Shown here piece after piece: positions 7,731 through 16,490 of a stretch of 64,000 bases of DNA. This stretch comes from Deltaproteobacteria bacterium (GTDB taxonomy: Bacteria; Desulfobacterota; Syntrophobacteria; Syntrophobacterales; Syntrophobacteraceae), in the NCBI GenBank assembly GCA_021777755.1, contig JAJYDE010000005.1, forward strand, positions 1 to 64,000, written 5' to 3'. The notes below the pieces were generated by a model that was given only the letters and a program-made list of their open reading frames with translations, was not told the DNA's origin and searched no databases. Position numbers and translations under genes: made by a program. Numbering within the stretch: the first letter of the stretch is position 1; each line of letters begins with the position of its first letter.

Positions 7731-10700
7731 ATGCGAAAAGAGGAGTTTTTGTCCGCGCTGCGCTTCTTCAAGCCCCGGGGGGGCGGCGAGAGCGCGCCCA
7801 AGGAAAAACTTGCCGGGGGCTGGACCGAAGTCCGAACCGGAGGCCGTTTATGGGAGGATTATCACCGAAGGCGTTGGCAGTACGACAAAGTGGTGCGCTC
7901 CACCCATGGCGTCAACTGCACCGGATCGTGCTCCTGGAATGTCTATGTAAAGGACGGGATAATCGTCTGGGAGACCCAGCGGGGCGATTATCCCGACTGC
8001 GGCCCGGACAGCCCGGACTATGAGCCGAGGGGATGTCCTCGGGGAGCGACCTTTTCCTGGTATGCCTACAGCCCGCTACGGGTAAAATACCCCTACATAC
8101 GTTCGGAGCTTTTGCAGATGTGGCGGGAGGCGCTGGAGGCAACCGGGGACCCCGTCGCGGCCTGGAAAAGCATTGCCGAGGACCCGATAAAGACGCGCAA
8201 ATACAAGCGGGTCCGGGGCAAAGGCGGACTTGTGCGGGTCGGCTGGGAGGAGGCCGTGGATCTTATCTCCGCCTCCTTGGTGCACACCATTGAAAAATAC
8301 GGCCCCGACCGCATCTTCGGCTTTTCCCCCATTCCGGCCATGTCCATGGTCTGCTACGCTTCGGGAGCCCGGTTTCTTTCCCTTATCGGCGCTTCCATGG
8401 TGAGCTTCTACGACTGGTATTGCGATCTGCCCCCGGCATCCCCGCAAATCTGGGGCGATCAGACAGACGTCCCGGTTAGCGGCGACTGGTTCAACGCAGG
8501 CTACATGATCGTTTGGGGAACCAATCTGCCCATGACCCGCACTCCGGACGCCCACTTTTACACGGAAGCCCGCTACAGGGGGACCAAGGTTGCGGCCGTG
8601 GCCCCCGATTATGCGGAGTATGTAAAGTTCGCCGACACCTGGCTGCCGGCCAAGGCAGGTACCGACGGCGCTCTGGCGATGGCCATGATGTTCGTAATTC
8701 TCAAGGAATTCTATATCGAGCGCACCACGCCCTATTTTGCGGAGTATGCCCGGCAGTACACCGATCTTCCTTTTATCGTCATGTTGAAAAAACTGGACGG
8801 CCGCTATGTCTCGGACCGGTTTTTGCGGGCAAGCGACCTGCGCCCCGATATTTCCCTCGGCGAGTGGAAAACCGTGGTCTTTGACGGGGTAAGCAGGAGC
8901 TTCGTGGTTCCAAACGGCAGCATCGGCTTTCGGTGGGAAGACAATGGAAAATGGAACATTCGCCTCCGGGATTCGGCAAGCGATGCGGCCATCGAGCCGG
9001 TGCTAAGCTTTGCGGATGATTGCGAGGAGTGGGCTGCGGCGGGGTTCCCCGTTTTCGAGGCGAACGGTGCTCGAATCAGGGAGGGGCGCGTTCCGGTAAA
9101 AAGGATGGAACTGCGGGGCGAAGAGGTCCTTGTGACCACCGTGTTCGATCTTTTGGCGGCAAATGTCGGCGTGGATCGCGGCCACGGCGGGGAATGCGCC
9201 CTTAGCTACGACGATCCGGTTCCTAATACGCCGGCCTGGCAGGAGGAAATAACCGGGGTTTGCAGGGACGATGTCATCCGGGTGGCGCGCGAATTCGCCC
9301 GAAACGCGGAGATCACCCGCGGCAAATCGATGATCTTTCTCGGGGCTGGGACAAACCACTGGTACCATAGCGATATGAGCTACCGGACCATCATAAGCCT
9401 GACCGAACTGTGCGGCTGCCAGGGTGTAAACGGCGGAGGCTGGGCTCACTATGTGGGGCAGGAAAAGATCCGCCCCCTGGCCGGATGGACGAATGTGGCC
9501 TTCGGACTTGACTGGCTGCGACCACCCCGCCATCACAACGGAACATCCTTTTACTACTTTGCAACAGACCAGTGGCGCTATGAAAATATCGATCCCGCCG
9601 CTTTGCTCTCACCGGTTTACGAGGGACACGAGGCCAAACATCTGGCCGACTACAACGTTGTTGCCGCAAGACTTGGCTGGCTTCCCTCCTACCCGCAGTT
9701 CGACCGCAACCCGCTTGATATTTGCCGCGAGGCGGCTCAAAACGGTGCCCGAACCGACGAGCAGATCGTTCAATACGTCACGGACAAGCTCAAGAGCGGG
9801 GAGATAAAGTTCGCCATGGAGAGCCCCGGGGAGCCCGCCAATTACCCGCGGCTTTTGTTTTTGTGGCGATCGAATCTTTTGGGCGCAAGCGGCAAAGGGC
9901 ACGAGTATTTCCTAAAACACCTGCTCGGGACCGAGAGCGCCTTACTAAACGAAGAGAACCCGCAGGGCGTTGAGCTGCGGGAGTTCGAGGCAAAACCGGC
10001 CGATCCGGACGGAAAACTCGACCTGCTGGTCACGCTTGAATTTCGCATGAGTACGAGCGCTCTTTATTCCGACGTCGTTTTGCCCGCCGCCACCTGGTAT
10101 GAGATGCACGACATCAGCACGACCGATCTCCACCCCTTCGTCCATCCGTTCAATCCGGCGGTCGAGCCTTCCTGGGAATCGCGGACCAATTGGGAGCAGT
10201 TCAAAGCCATAGCCGAAAGGTTTTCGGAACTGGCGGAGACGCACCTCGGGGTTCAAAAGGACCTGGTGGCGACCCCTCTTGTTCACGATTCGCCCGCGGA
10301 GCTGGCCCAGCCCCTGGGCAAGGTGAAAGACTGGAAGAGGGGCGAAATCGAGGCGGTACCGGGGCTGACCATGCCCAAGCTGCAGGTCGTTACCAGGGAT
10401 TTCCCCAATAGCTATAAAATGATGACCTCCCTCGGGCCGCTCGTGGAAAAGGTCGGCGTGGGCGTCAAGGGAGTTTCCTGGGAAAGCGCGGAAGAATACC
10501 GAAAGCTCAAAAGTATTCTGGGTACTGTCGATGCCGAAGGGATAAGCTGCGGAATGCCGGACCTGGGTACGGCCAGGCAGGTCGCCGAAACCATCCTGAC
10601 CCTTTCGCCGGAGACAAACCCCCAGGTGGCCGCCCGGGCCTGGAAGAGCCTGGAGAAAAAAACCGGGCTCGATTTCTCCCACTTTGGCTGCGGAGAGGGC

Positions 10701-11438
10701 GAGAGTGTCCGCTTTGCCGATATTGACGCTCAGCCTCGCAAGGTCCTTACCACTCCCACCTGGAGCGGCGTGGAAGGCGAGACTCGACCCTATTCCCCCT
10801 TTGTGATCAATATAGAGGAGAAGATTCCTTTCCGCACCCTGACCGGCAGAGCCCAGTTCTACCAGGACCACGAATGGATGCTCGCCTTCGGTGAAGGGCT
10901 GCCGGTTTTCCGCCCGCCCCTTGACATGCAGCGTCTCGGTTCAACCCGGCTCGATCATCTGCGGGAGAATGGAAAGGAACTGGTGCTAAATTATCTTACC
11001 CCTCATTCGAAGTGGTCCATTCACAGTACTTACTCGGATACGCTTACCCTTCTCACCCTCTTTCGAGGCGGAGAAGCGATCTGGATAAACAACGAAGACG
11101 CCGCGGCCATAGAGGTAAAGGATAACGACTGGCTGGAGTGTTTCAATGTAAACGGGGTGGTCATGGCCAAGGCGGTTGTCAGCCACAGGATTCCGCGCGG
11201 CAAGGCTTTCATGTACCACGCCCAGGAGCGGATGGTAAACACGCCGGGCTCGAAGATCTCAAAACAGCGCGGCGGGACCCACAACTCCGTAACCCGCATT
11301 TTCATGAAACCGACCCAGATGATCGGCGGGTATGCCCATCTCAGCTACGGTTTCAACTACTACGGGCCCACAGGCGCCCAGCGCGACGAGGCGGTGATCG
11401 TGAGAAAGGCCGGGGAGGTGGACTGGTATGAAGATTAA
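7731..11438 (+). CDS. narG: Respiratory nitrate reductase alpha subunit (molybdopterin)
   Basis: The 1235-residue catalytic subunit of a NarGHI-type complex binds Mo-bis-MGD and the FS0 [4Fe-4S] cluster. The FS0 ligands are the NarG-type set H59, C63, C67 and C102 (STHGVNCTGSCSW, then GCPRG). The segment SFYDWYCDLPPASPQ (about 225-239), which carries the molybdenum-coordinating aspartate in NarG enzymes, is intact. Residues around TRTPDAHF are also canonical. There is no twin-arginine signal, so the enzyme should face the cytoplasm, and the length is normal for NarG. Nitrite oxidoreductase NxrA of the same family is the main alternative, but the narJ/narI neighbours and the reductive Hao/NapC pair favour nitrate reduction. 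It overlaps narH by 11 bases. Confidence 0.96.
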   Translation: MRKEEFLSALRFFKPRGGGESAPKEKLAGGWTEVRTGGRLWEDYHRRRWQYDKVVRSTHGVNCTGSCSWNVYVKDGIIVWETQRGDYPDCGPDSPDYEPRGCPRGATFSWYAYSPLRVKYPYIRSELLQMWREALEATGDPVAAWKSIAEDPIKTRKYKRVRGKGGLVRVGWEEAVDLISASLVHTIEKYGPDRIFGFSPIPAMSMVCYASGARFLSLIGASMVSFYDWYCDLPPASPQIWGDQTDVPVSGDWFNAGYMIVWGTNLPMTRTPDAHFYTEARYRGTKVAAVAPDYAEYVKFADTWLPAKAGTDGALAMAMMFVILKEFYIERTTPYFAEYARQYTDLPFIVMLKKLDGRYVSDRFLRASDLRPDISLGEWKTVVFDGVSRSFVVPNGSIGFRWEDNGKWNIRLRDSASDAAIEPVLSFADDCEEWAAAGFPVFEANGARIREGRVPVKRMELRGEEVLVTTVFDLLAANVGVDRGHGGECALSYDDPVPNTPAWQEEITGVCRDDVIRVAREFARNAEITRGKSMIFLGAGTNHWYHSDMSYRTIISLTELCGCQGVNGGGWAHYVGQEKIRPLAGWTNVAFGLDWLRPPRHHNGTSFYYFATDQWRYENIDPAALLSPVYEGHEAKHLADYNVVAARLGWLPSYPQFDRNPLDICREAAQNGARTDEQIVQYVTDKLKSGEIKFAMESPGEPANYPRLLFLWRSNLLGASGKGHEYFLKHLLGTESALLNEENPQGVELREFEAKPADPDGKLDLLVTLEFRMSTSALYSDVVLPAATWYEMHDISTTDLHPFVHPFNPAVEPSWESRTNWEQFKAIAERFSELAETHLGVQKDLVATPLVHDSPAELAQPLGKVKDWKRGEIEAVPGLTMPKLQVVTRDFPNSYKMMTSLGPLVEKVGVGVKGVSWESAEEYRKLKSILGTVDAEGISCGMPDLGTARQVAETILTLSPETNPQVAARAWKSLEKKTGLDFSHFGCGEGESVRFADIDAQPRKVLTTPTWSGVEGETRPYSPFVINIEEKIPFRTLTGRAQFYQDHEWMLAFGEGLPVFRPPLDMQRLGSTRLDHLRENGKELVLNYLTPHSKWSIHSTYSDTLTLLTLFRGGEAIWINNEDAAAIEVKDNDWLECFNVNGVVMAKAVVSHRIPRGKAFMYHAQERMVNTPGSKISKQRGGTHNSVTRIFMKPTQMIGGYAHLSYGFNYYGPTGAQRDEAVIVRKAGEVDWYED

Positions 11439-12882
11439 AGCCCAAATCGCCATGGTCATGAATCTGGACAAATGCCTGGGTTGCCACACCTGCAGCATAC
11501 CCTGCAAAAATGTCTGGACCAACCGCCAGGGGGCCGAATACATCTGGTACAACAACGTGGAGACAAAGCCCGGGATAGGGTATCCCAAAAACTGGGAAAA
11601 CCAGCAGCTCTGGAAAGGCGGTTGGAGCCTTGGAAAAAAACGGCCGGTTTTACGCTCCGGGGGGCATACGAAAAAGTTCGCGGGGATTTTCCATAATCCC
11701 GACCTGCCGCTCATAGACGATTACTATGAGCCATGGAGCTATGACTACGGCAAGCTCATCGAGAGCCCCCGGCGGAGGCGCCAGCCGGGCGTGCGCCCGA
11801 AGTCGCTCATAACCGGGGAGAACATGCGGATCAAGTGGGGGCCCAACTGGGAGGACGATCTGGCGGGGGCCGATGTGACCGGCCGGGAGGACGTGAACTT
11901 CGAGGGATTGGAAAAAGAGGTCTACCTGCAGTTCCAGAATGTCTTCATGCTCCATCTTCCCAGGATATGCGAACATTGCTTAAACCCCGGGTGCGTGGCC
12001 TCCTGTCCATCGGGGGCGCTCTACAAGCGGGATGAAGACGGCATCGTGCTGGTCGACCAGCAGCGATGCCGCGGATGGCGATACTGCGTATCCGGATGCC
12101 CCTACAAAAAGGTTTATTACAACTGGAAGAGCGGCCGCTCGGAAAAATGTCTTTTCTGCTATCCTCGCATCGAGGCGGGGCTTCCCACCCTGTGTGCCGA
12201 GACCTGCGTGGGGCGCATCCGCTACATCGGCGTCATGCTCTACGACGCCGATCGGGTCTGCGAGGCGGCCGCCGCCGGGGGCGAAAAGGAGCTCTACAAG
12301 GCGCAAACCGATCTGTTTTTAAACCCGAACGATCCGGCAATTGCTTCGGCGGCCGCGGCCGCCGGAATTGCATCGCATATGATCGACGGGGCGAAAAACT
12401 CACCCGTCTATAAACTCGCGGTCGAATGGCGGTTGGCCCTGCCGCCCCATCCCGAGTTTCGAACGCTTCCCATGGTCTGGTACATCCCGCCGCTCAGCCC
12501 GATCGCCAATTTGGCGGGAAATGCCGAAGGCACCCACATTGTGGACCGGCTGAGGATCCCGGTAAGGTACCTGGCCAACCTTCTGGCCGCGGGCGATGAA
12601 GATACGGTTCGCCTTGCACTGAAAAAACTCATGGCCCTGCGGGATTATATGAGAGCCAGGCGGGGCGCCGCCGCCCCGGAATCGCCCGGCGCGGATGCCT
12701 TGCTGGAGGAGGTCGGGCTTACCCCGGCCATGGCCGATGAGATGTACGGACTGCTTGCCCTGGCCAAATACAGGGACCGTTTCGTGGTCCCGACGGTGCA
12801 AAAGGAAGAGGTCGGGGATCTTCATCGGGACCGGGGCATGTGCGGTTTTCCGCCCGGAAGCCAGGGGATGGAGGATGACTGA
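11428..12882 (+). CDS. narH: Respiratory nitrate reductase beta subunit (four Fe-S clusters)
   Basis: This 484-residue electron-transfer subunit links heme b in NarI to NarG. Four cysteine groups are visible: CLGCHTCSIPC near the N-terminus, CEHCLNPGCVASCP, CRGWRYCVSGCP with the tryptophan that marks the [3Fe-4S] site of NarH, and the later CLFC / CAETC groups. The C-terminal helical part (LEEVGLTPAMADEMY, then YRDRFVVPT) is typical. The linker just before it (RRGAAAPESPGA) is encoded by a truncated copy of the double-hairpin repeat found upstream of narG. It overlaps narG by 11 bases and narJ by eight, which indicates tight translational coupling. Confidence 0.96.
   Translation: MKIKAQIAMVMNLDKCLGCHTCSIPCKNVWTNRQGAEYIWYNNVETKPGIGYPKNWENQQLWKGGWSLGKKRPVLRSGGHTKKFAGIFHNPDLPLIDDYYEPWSYDYGKLIESPRRRRQPGVRPKSLITGENMRIKWGPNWEDDLAGADVTGREDVNFEGLEKEVYLQFQNVFMLHLPRICEHCLNPGCVASCPSGALYKRDEDGIVLVDQQRCRGWRYCVSGCPYKKVYYNWKSGRSEKCLFCYPRIEAGLPTLCAETCVGRIRYIGVMLYDADRVCEAAAAGGEKELYKAQTDLFLNPNDPAIASAAAAAGIASHMIDGAKNSPVYKLAVEWRLALPPHPEFRTLPMVWYIPPLSPIANLAGNAEGTHIVDRLRIPVRYLANLLAAGDEDTVRLALKKLMALRDYMRARRGAAAPESPGADALLEEVGLTPAMADEMYGLLALAKYRDRFVVPTVQKEEVGDLHRDRGMCGFPPGSQGMEDD
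12662..12694 (+). repeat. Truncated double-hairpin repeat inside narH, copy 3
   Basis: GGGGCG (12662-12667) and CGCCCC (12672-12677) keep hairpin 1. GGAATCGCCCGGCGCGG at 12678-12694 is identical to 17 bases of copy 2 (7631-7647). The middle of the element is missing. It encodes a low-complexity linker in NarH. Confidence 0.6.
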
Positions 12883-13456
12883 GTCGGACCGGTTGCTCTT
12901 AAAACTATTGTCCATATTGCTGCAGTACCCGGACGATTCGTTGCCGGGCGGCCTGGCCGACCCGGGGGAGTTGTTGGAGCCTGCGCCAGGCGATTTTGCA
13001 ATGGCGCGACTTGCCCCCGGCGGCACGCCGGCGGAGCTGATCGGCCGTTTTCTGGCTCATCTGCGCTCCGGGCCGCTTCTTTGCGCGCAGGAAATATACA
13101 CCCGGACCTTCGATTTAAGCCCCGCCACATGCCTTTACCTCACCTGGCATCGTCGGGCGGACGCCAAAGAGCGGGGGGGCGATCTGGCGCGGCTTGTCGG
13201 GGTTTATCGGGACGGAGGCTACGAGTGTGTCTCCCGGGACCTGCCCGATTTTCTGCCCATGATTTTGGAGTTTGCCTCGGTTTGCGCCGACGATAGCGGA
13301 TTGGAGCTGCTGCGAGATTTTAGCCCCGAGATAGAAAAGATCCGCCTGAAGCTAAAGGAAAGCCAAAGCCCCTATGCGGAGCTTTTCGACCTGCTTGCGG
13401 AGGCTATCGCCACGCCGCGGGCCGAAAAGGAAAGGAGCGAGGATGAACTGGGATAA
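12875..13456 (+). CDS. narJ: Nitrate reductase assembly chaperone (NarJ/TorD family)
   Basis: This 193-residue all-helical chaperone is needed to insert the molybdenum cofactor into NarG before the complex docks on NarI; it is not part of the final enzyme. Matches to the NarJ pattern are LLSILLQYPDDSL at the start, the YTRTFDLSPATCLYLTWH block in the middle, and LPDFLPMILEFAS. ATG 12875 overlaps the end of narH by eight bases; the frame is open further upstream but there it only shadows narH. Residues about 37-52 (APGDFAMARLAPGGTP) are encoded by an inverted copy of the operon's double-hairpin repeat, in the variable linker after the first helices. It overlaps narI by 14 bases. Confidence 0.92.
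   Translation: MTESDRLLLKLLSILLQYPDDSLPGGLADPGELLEPAPGDFAMARLAPGGTPAELIGRFLAHLRSGPLLCAQEIYTRTFDLSPATCLYLTWHRRADAKERGGDLARLVGVYRDGGYECVSRDLPDFLPMILEFASVCADDSGLELLRDFSPEIEKIRLKLKESQSPYAELFDLLAEAIATPRAEKERSEDELG
12984..13031 (-). repeat. Double-hairpin repeat inside narJ, inverted copy 4
   Basis: This segment matches the reverse complement of copy 2 at about 38 of 48 positions. Both hairpins persist with paired substitutions: GCGCCA (12983-12988) with TGGCGC (13002-13007), and CCGGCG (13017-13022) with CGCCGG (13026-13031). The element lies wholly within narJ and is read in frame as part of the protein. Confidence 0.7.
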
Positions 13457-14111
13457 TCTCGCCTTCGTGGTTTTCCCCTATATTTCACTCACAACGTTTA
13501 CGGTCGGACACGCTTACCGCTATGCCACCGATCCGTTTCACTGGAATTCGCGATCGAGCGAGATTTTGGAAAAAGATCGGTTGAAATACGCATCGATATT
13601 CTTCCATTACGGAGTGGTGTTTACTTTCTTCGGCCATTTCGCGGGCTTGCTCATCCCCCAAAAGCTTCTCACCGCATTGGGCATAACGCCCGCCATTCAC
13701 ATGCGCATCGCCCTTGTTTCAGGCATGCTTTTCGGCCTTCTCGCCCTGGTCGGGGCCGCTCTTCTGCTCTGGCGCAGGCTCGGGCGGCAAAGGGTGTTGC
13801 GCCATTCCAGCATGAATGACCTTGTGACTCTCGGGCTGCTCGCCGCGGTCATAGCCCTCGGGACCTACAACGTCTTCTTTGGTCATTGCGATGTGCTGGA
13901 TACGGTGGCGCCTTGGATCAGAAGCATCCTGACCCTTTCACCCGCCCCGGGCCTCATCTCTTCAGTCCCTTTGACCTACAAGCTGCATGTCGTGGCCGCC
14001 CTGGCGCTCCTGGGCTTTTCGCCCTTCAGCCGGCTGATCCACATCTGGAGCGTTCCGGTTCCCTACCTGTATCGAAGCAATATTATTTACAGGCAAAGGC
14101 GGGCGGAGTAA
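13443..14111 (+). CDS. narI: Respiratory nitrate reductase gamma subunit (cytochrome b)
   Basis: This 222-residue integral membrane subunit has about five transmembrane helices; it binds two b-type hemes and oxidises quinol. The four heme-ligating histidines are in place at H55, H65, H182 and H200, nearly the same positions as 56, 66, 187 and 205 in E. coli NarI. With NarG and NarH it completes a proton-motive nitrate reductase. ATG 13443 lies inside the end of narJ (14-base overlap). The length is close to the E. coli subunit. The next gene starts three bases after its stop codon, so the transporter downstream is in the same operon. Confidence 0.95.
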   Translation: MNWDNLAFVVFPYISLTTFTVGHAYRYATDPFHWNSRSSEILEKDRLKYASIFFHYGVVFTFFGHFAGLLIPQKLLTALGITPAIHMRIALVSGMLFGLLALVGAALLLWRRLGRQRVLRHSSMNDLVTLGLLAAVIALGTYNVFFGHCDVLDTVAPWIRSILTLSPAPGLISSVPLTYKLHVVAALALLGFSPFSRLIHIWSVPVPYLYRSNIIYRQRRAE

Positions 14112-14114
14112 TCG

Positions 14115-15191
14115 ATGGACAAAGCCCGGACAAAGCATTTAAGAGTCCATCTGGCCGAATTTCCTCCCAACTATTTCGCCATGGTGATGGCCACGGGCAT
14201 CGTTTCGATCGCTTCGCACCTGCTTGGATTCGAAACGGTGGCCACTTTTCTTTTTCGGCTTAATGTGGCGTTTTATGCTGCTCTATGGCTGATTTACCTG
14301 GCGCGACTCATCATCTTCCCCGAGCATGTGGCCGAGGATCTCGGCGACCACAACCGAGGCGTCGGATATTTTACCGTGGTTGCCGGCACCTGCATTCTGG
14401 GCAGCCAATTGTTGATCCTTCGAAACGCCTTTCGCCCCGCGGCGGCGCTTCTCTGCCTTGCCGTTTTTCTGTGGCTCTTTTTGATCTACGTGGTCTTTAC
14501 CCTGCTCATCACCTCCTCAAACAAGCCTTCCCTCGAAAAGGGAATCAACGGCGTGTGGCTGGTTTCGATCGTAAGCACCCAAGCGATTTCAATCCTGAGC
14601 GCAATGATCGCCCCTCATCTTGCCGCCCCCGGGCGGACGCTGCTGCTTTTCTTTTCCCTATGGCTGTTTCTGATCGGCTCCATGCTCTATGTTCTTATCA
14701 TCACACTGATTTTCTACCGGCTCCTGTTTTTCAAACTGAGCCCCGGGGAGCTAAGCCATCCCTACTGGATCAACATGGGGGCGGTGGCCATAACGACACT
14801 GGCCGGAACCGCCCTGATCTGGAACGGTCGGGGGTGGCCGTTTCTCACCGGACTGCATCCTTTTGTTCTTGGCCTCACACTCCTTTCCTGGGCCACGGCG
14901 AGTTGGTGGATTCCACTGCTTGTGCTGCTCGGGGCCTGGAAATTTTTCATCCGCCACGACCCGTTCATCTACGAATCCGCCTGCTGGGGAATGGTGTTCC
15001 CCCTGGGAATGTACACCACCTGCACCTGGTGGTTGCAAAAAGTCACCGGCCTGGGGTTTTTGTCGGTTATTCCGAAGTACTTCATCTACGCGGCCCTGTT
15101 GGCATGGGGGCTTACCTGTTACGGCTTGTTGAGCGCTCTGTTCAAATCGACCCGAAGATCCAAGGCGGGCGAAAAGAAGGAAAAGGCATGA
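14115..15191 (+). CDS. TehA/SLAC1-family anion channel or transporter
   Basis: This 358-residue membrane protein has about ten hydrophobic helices and the start pattern of the TehA/SLAC1 (voltage-dependent anion channel, C4-dicarboxylate/tellurite) family: [20 protein letters not shown]. Relatives include bacterial TehA and the plant guard-cell SLAC1 channel, which conducts chloride and nitrate. It is co-transcribed with narGHJI (three-base gap) and no NarK-type nitrate/nitrite transporter is seen in the operon. The most economical idea is that it moves nitrate in and/or nitrite out so the periplasmic octaheme enzyme can use it. The family is firm; the substrate is inferred. Its stop codon overlaps the start of the next gene (ATGA). 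Confidence 0.85.
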   Translation: MDKARTKHLRVHLAEFPPNYFAMVMATGIVSIASHLLGFETVATFLFRLNVAFYAALWLIYLARLIIFPEHVAEDLGDHNRGVGYFTVVAGTCILGSQLLILRNAFRPAAALLCLAVFLWLFLIYVVFTLLITSSNKPSLEKGINGVWLVSIVSTQAISILSAMIAPHLAAPGRTLLLFFSLWLFLIGSMLYVLIITLIFYRLLFFKLSPGELSHPYWINMGAVAITTLAGTALIWNGRGWPFLTGLHPFVLGLTLLSWATASWWIPLLVLLGAWKFFIRHDPFIYESACWGMVFPLGMYTTCTWWLQKVTGLGFLSVIPKYFIYAALLAWGLTCYGLLSALFKSTRRSKAGEKKEKA

Positions 15192-16180
15192 AGAAATACC
15201 TGCTGGTAACGGCGATGGTTGTAATGGCGCTTGCCGCGGCAAGAACTTCCCGGGCCGCCGGTTTGGACATCGCCGAACAGAGCGCGGACGGCGCAACGGC
15301 TGCATGCGAGGTGGTTACGGACACCGGCGGGGCGACTGCGCAGCCCCCGGAGCGCAGCGAGGTCTATTCCCCTTTTGTCGATTTTAAGGCCAAGTATGAG
15401 GCCTGGCTGGCCATGGTGCGCCACACCCACGAAAAAGAGCAACCCGACTGGATGGCGCCGATCGTCACCCTTCCGGCCACTCTGCAGCAGCAGCTTCGCT
15501 CGGACTATGGGTTGAGTTCTTTCAAGGGCAACGATACCGATACCTTTATGGGTAAGGGGGTGGAGATAATCCCCACTGAAAATACCGAGTTGCTCTTCGG
15601 AATGCCGACCTGGATGACCAAGGATACGGCAAAAGGGCAAATCGCCGGCTGGGCCGACTGGATGACTATTTTCAAATACCGCTTGCTTTCCTCGCCCAGC
15701 GACGCGGGCAACTACGTCGTGACCTTTCTGCTCTCCACCTCCTTTGACACGGGCGCCTACGATATCACCGCCGGTCACGATGTCGTGACCCCGATGCTTG
15801 GTTTCGGAAAAGGCTTCAGAACTTCGATAGGCGAGTTCGACTATCAGGCGACGGTCGGGCCGTCAATACCCGGTTCGGGTTTCAGCCGTTTCGGTACGCC
15901 CGTGACTTGGAACAACGCTTTTCAATACGGGAACCGGTTCAGCATGTTCGGCTATGAAGTCCCGCTGTGGCCTGAATTCGAAGTGAGCTGGGTGTCTTAT
16001 CCCAACGGCCTTTCCTCCGGTCAGCAACAGGTCTACCTCACTCCAGGGATAAATATCGGACGCTTTCAGATCGGCGAACATGTCTTCCTCGTGGTCGGAG
16101 CGGGCTACCAGTTCGCTGCCACCTCCGAGCGCGCCTTCGATCATCAATGGCTTGTCACCATGCGCGTGCCCTATTTTTAA
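15188..16180 (+). CDS. Predicted outer-membrane beta-barrel protein of the nar operon
   Basis: This 330-residue protein begins with a clear signal peptide ([18 protein letters not shown], cleaved near AARTSRAA). It then has alternating amphipathic strands rich in aromatic residues and glycine, and ends in MRVPYF; a terminal phenylalanine is the usual outer-membrane barrel insertion signal. I do not recognise a named family. The ATG at 15188 overlaps the stop codon of the TehA-like gene; the frame is open well upstream but only in shadow of that gene. As the last gene of the operon it may be a porin for nitrate, nitrite or ammonium, but that is a guess from position only. Confidence 0.7.
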   Translation: MKKYLLVTAMVVMALAAARTSRAAGLDIAEQSADGATAACEVVTDTGGATAQPPERSEVYSPFVDFKAKYEAWLAMVRHTHEKEQPDWMAPIVTLPATLQQQLRSDYGLSSFKGNDTDTFMGKGVEIIPTENTELLFGMPTWMTKDTAKGQIAGWADWMTIFKYRLLSSPSDAGNYVVTFLLSTSFDTGAYDITAGHDVVTPMLGFGKGFRTSIGEFDYQATVGPSIPGSGFSRFGTPVTWNNAFQYGNRFSMFGYEVPLWPEFEVSWVSYPNGLSSGQQQVYLTPGINIGRFQIGEHVFLVVGAGYQFAATSERAFDHQWLVTMRVPYF

Positions 16181-16444
16181 CCGGTGGAAATAAAGAAGGG
16201 GCGTTGCCTGGACATGACGTTGACCATGACCGGCCCTGTGGATTATACTCAGCCCAAGTCATGGGGCTCAGGCAGCCGTTTTGGGCATTCTTTGGCACTG
16301 AGAGTCGATCGACCGGTTTGAAGACTTCATTTTCCCGCCGGCATTCCTAAAACCTGTCACAATTTGTGGTGTGGCGACCGGCAGCGAGGATTTACCGGCG
16401 GGGCAATCCATCCATGTTTAAAGAGCCCGTTAGAAAATAAAGGG
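16181..16444. other. Spacer between the nar operon and prfC
   Basis: About 260 bases without a credible gene, tRNA or strong terminator. The promoter for prfC is presumably here, but no convincing -35/-10 pair was found. Confidence 0.4.
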
Positions 16445-16474
16445 AAGATGGACGCTTTGCTCCCGGTCCATCTT
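16445..16474 (+). promoter_or_regulatory. Leader hairpin directly before the prfC ribosome site
   Basis: AAGATGGAC (16445-16453) and GTCCATCTT (16466-16474) form a perfect nine-base-pair stem with a 12-base loop, ending four bases before the GGAGG (16478-16482) of prfC. It could be a terminator for upstream transcription or a structure affecting translation start. Confidence 0.5.
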
Positions 16475-16490
16475 TCCGGAGGTATATGAA

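Noticed and set aside
7492..7950. Open frame of 152 codons covering the repeat and the start of narG
   Set aside because: It reads through the hairpin repeats and the first 73 codons of narG in another frame, with no ribosome site or family resemblance.
7731..11438. NarG as nitrite oxidoreductase NxrA of a nitrite oxidiser
   Set aside because: The operon has a standard narJ and narI and reductive cytochromes, and the enzyme shows no export signal; the nitrate reductase reading is simpler.
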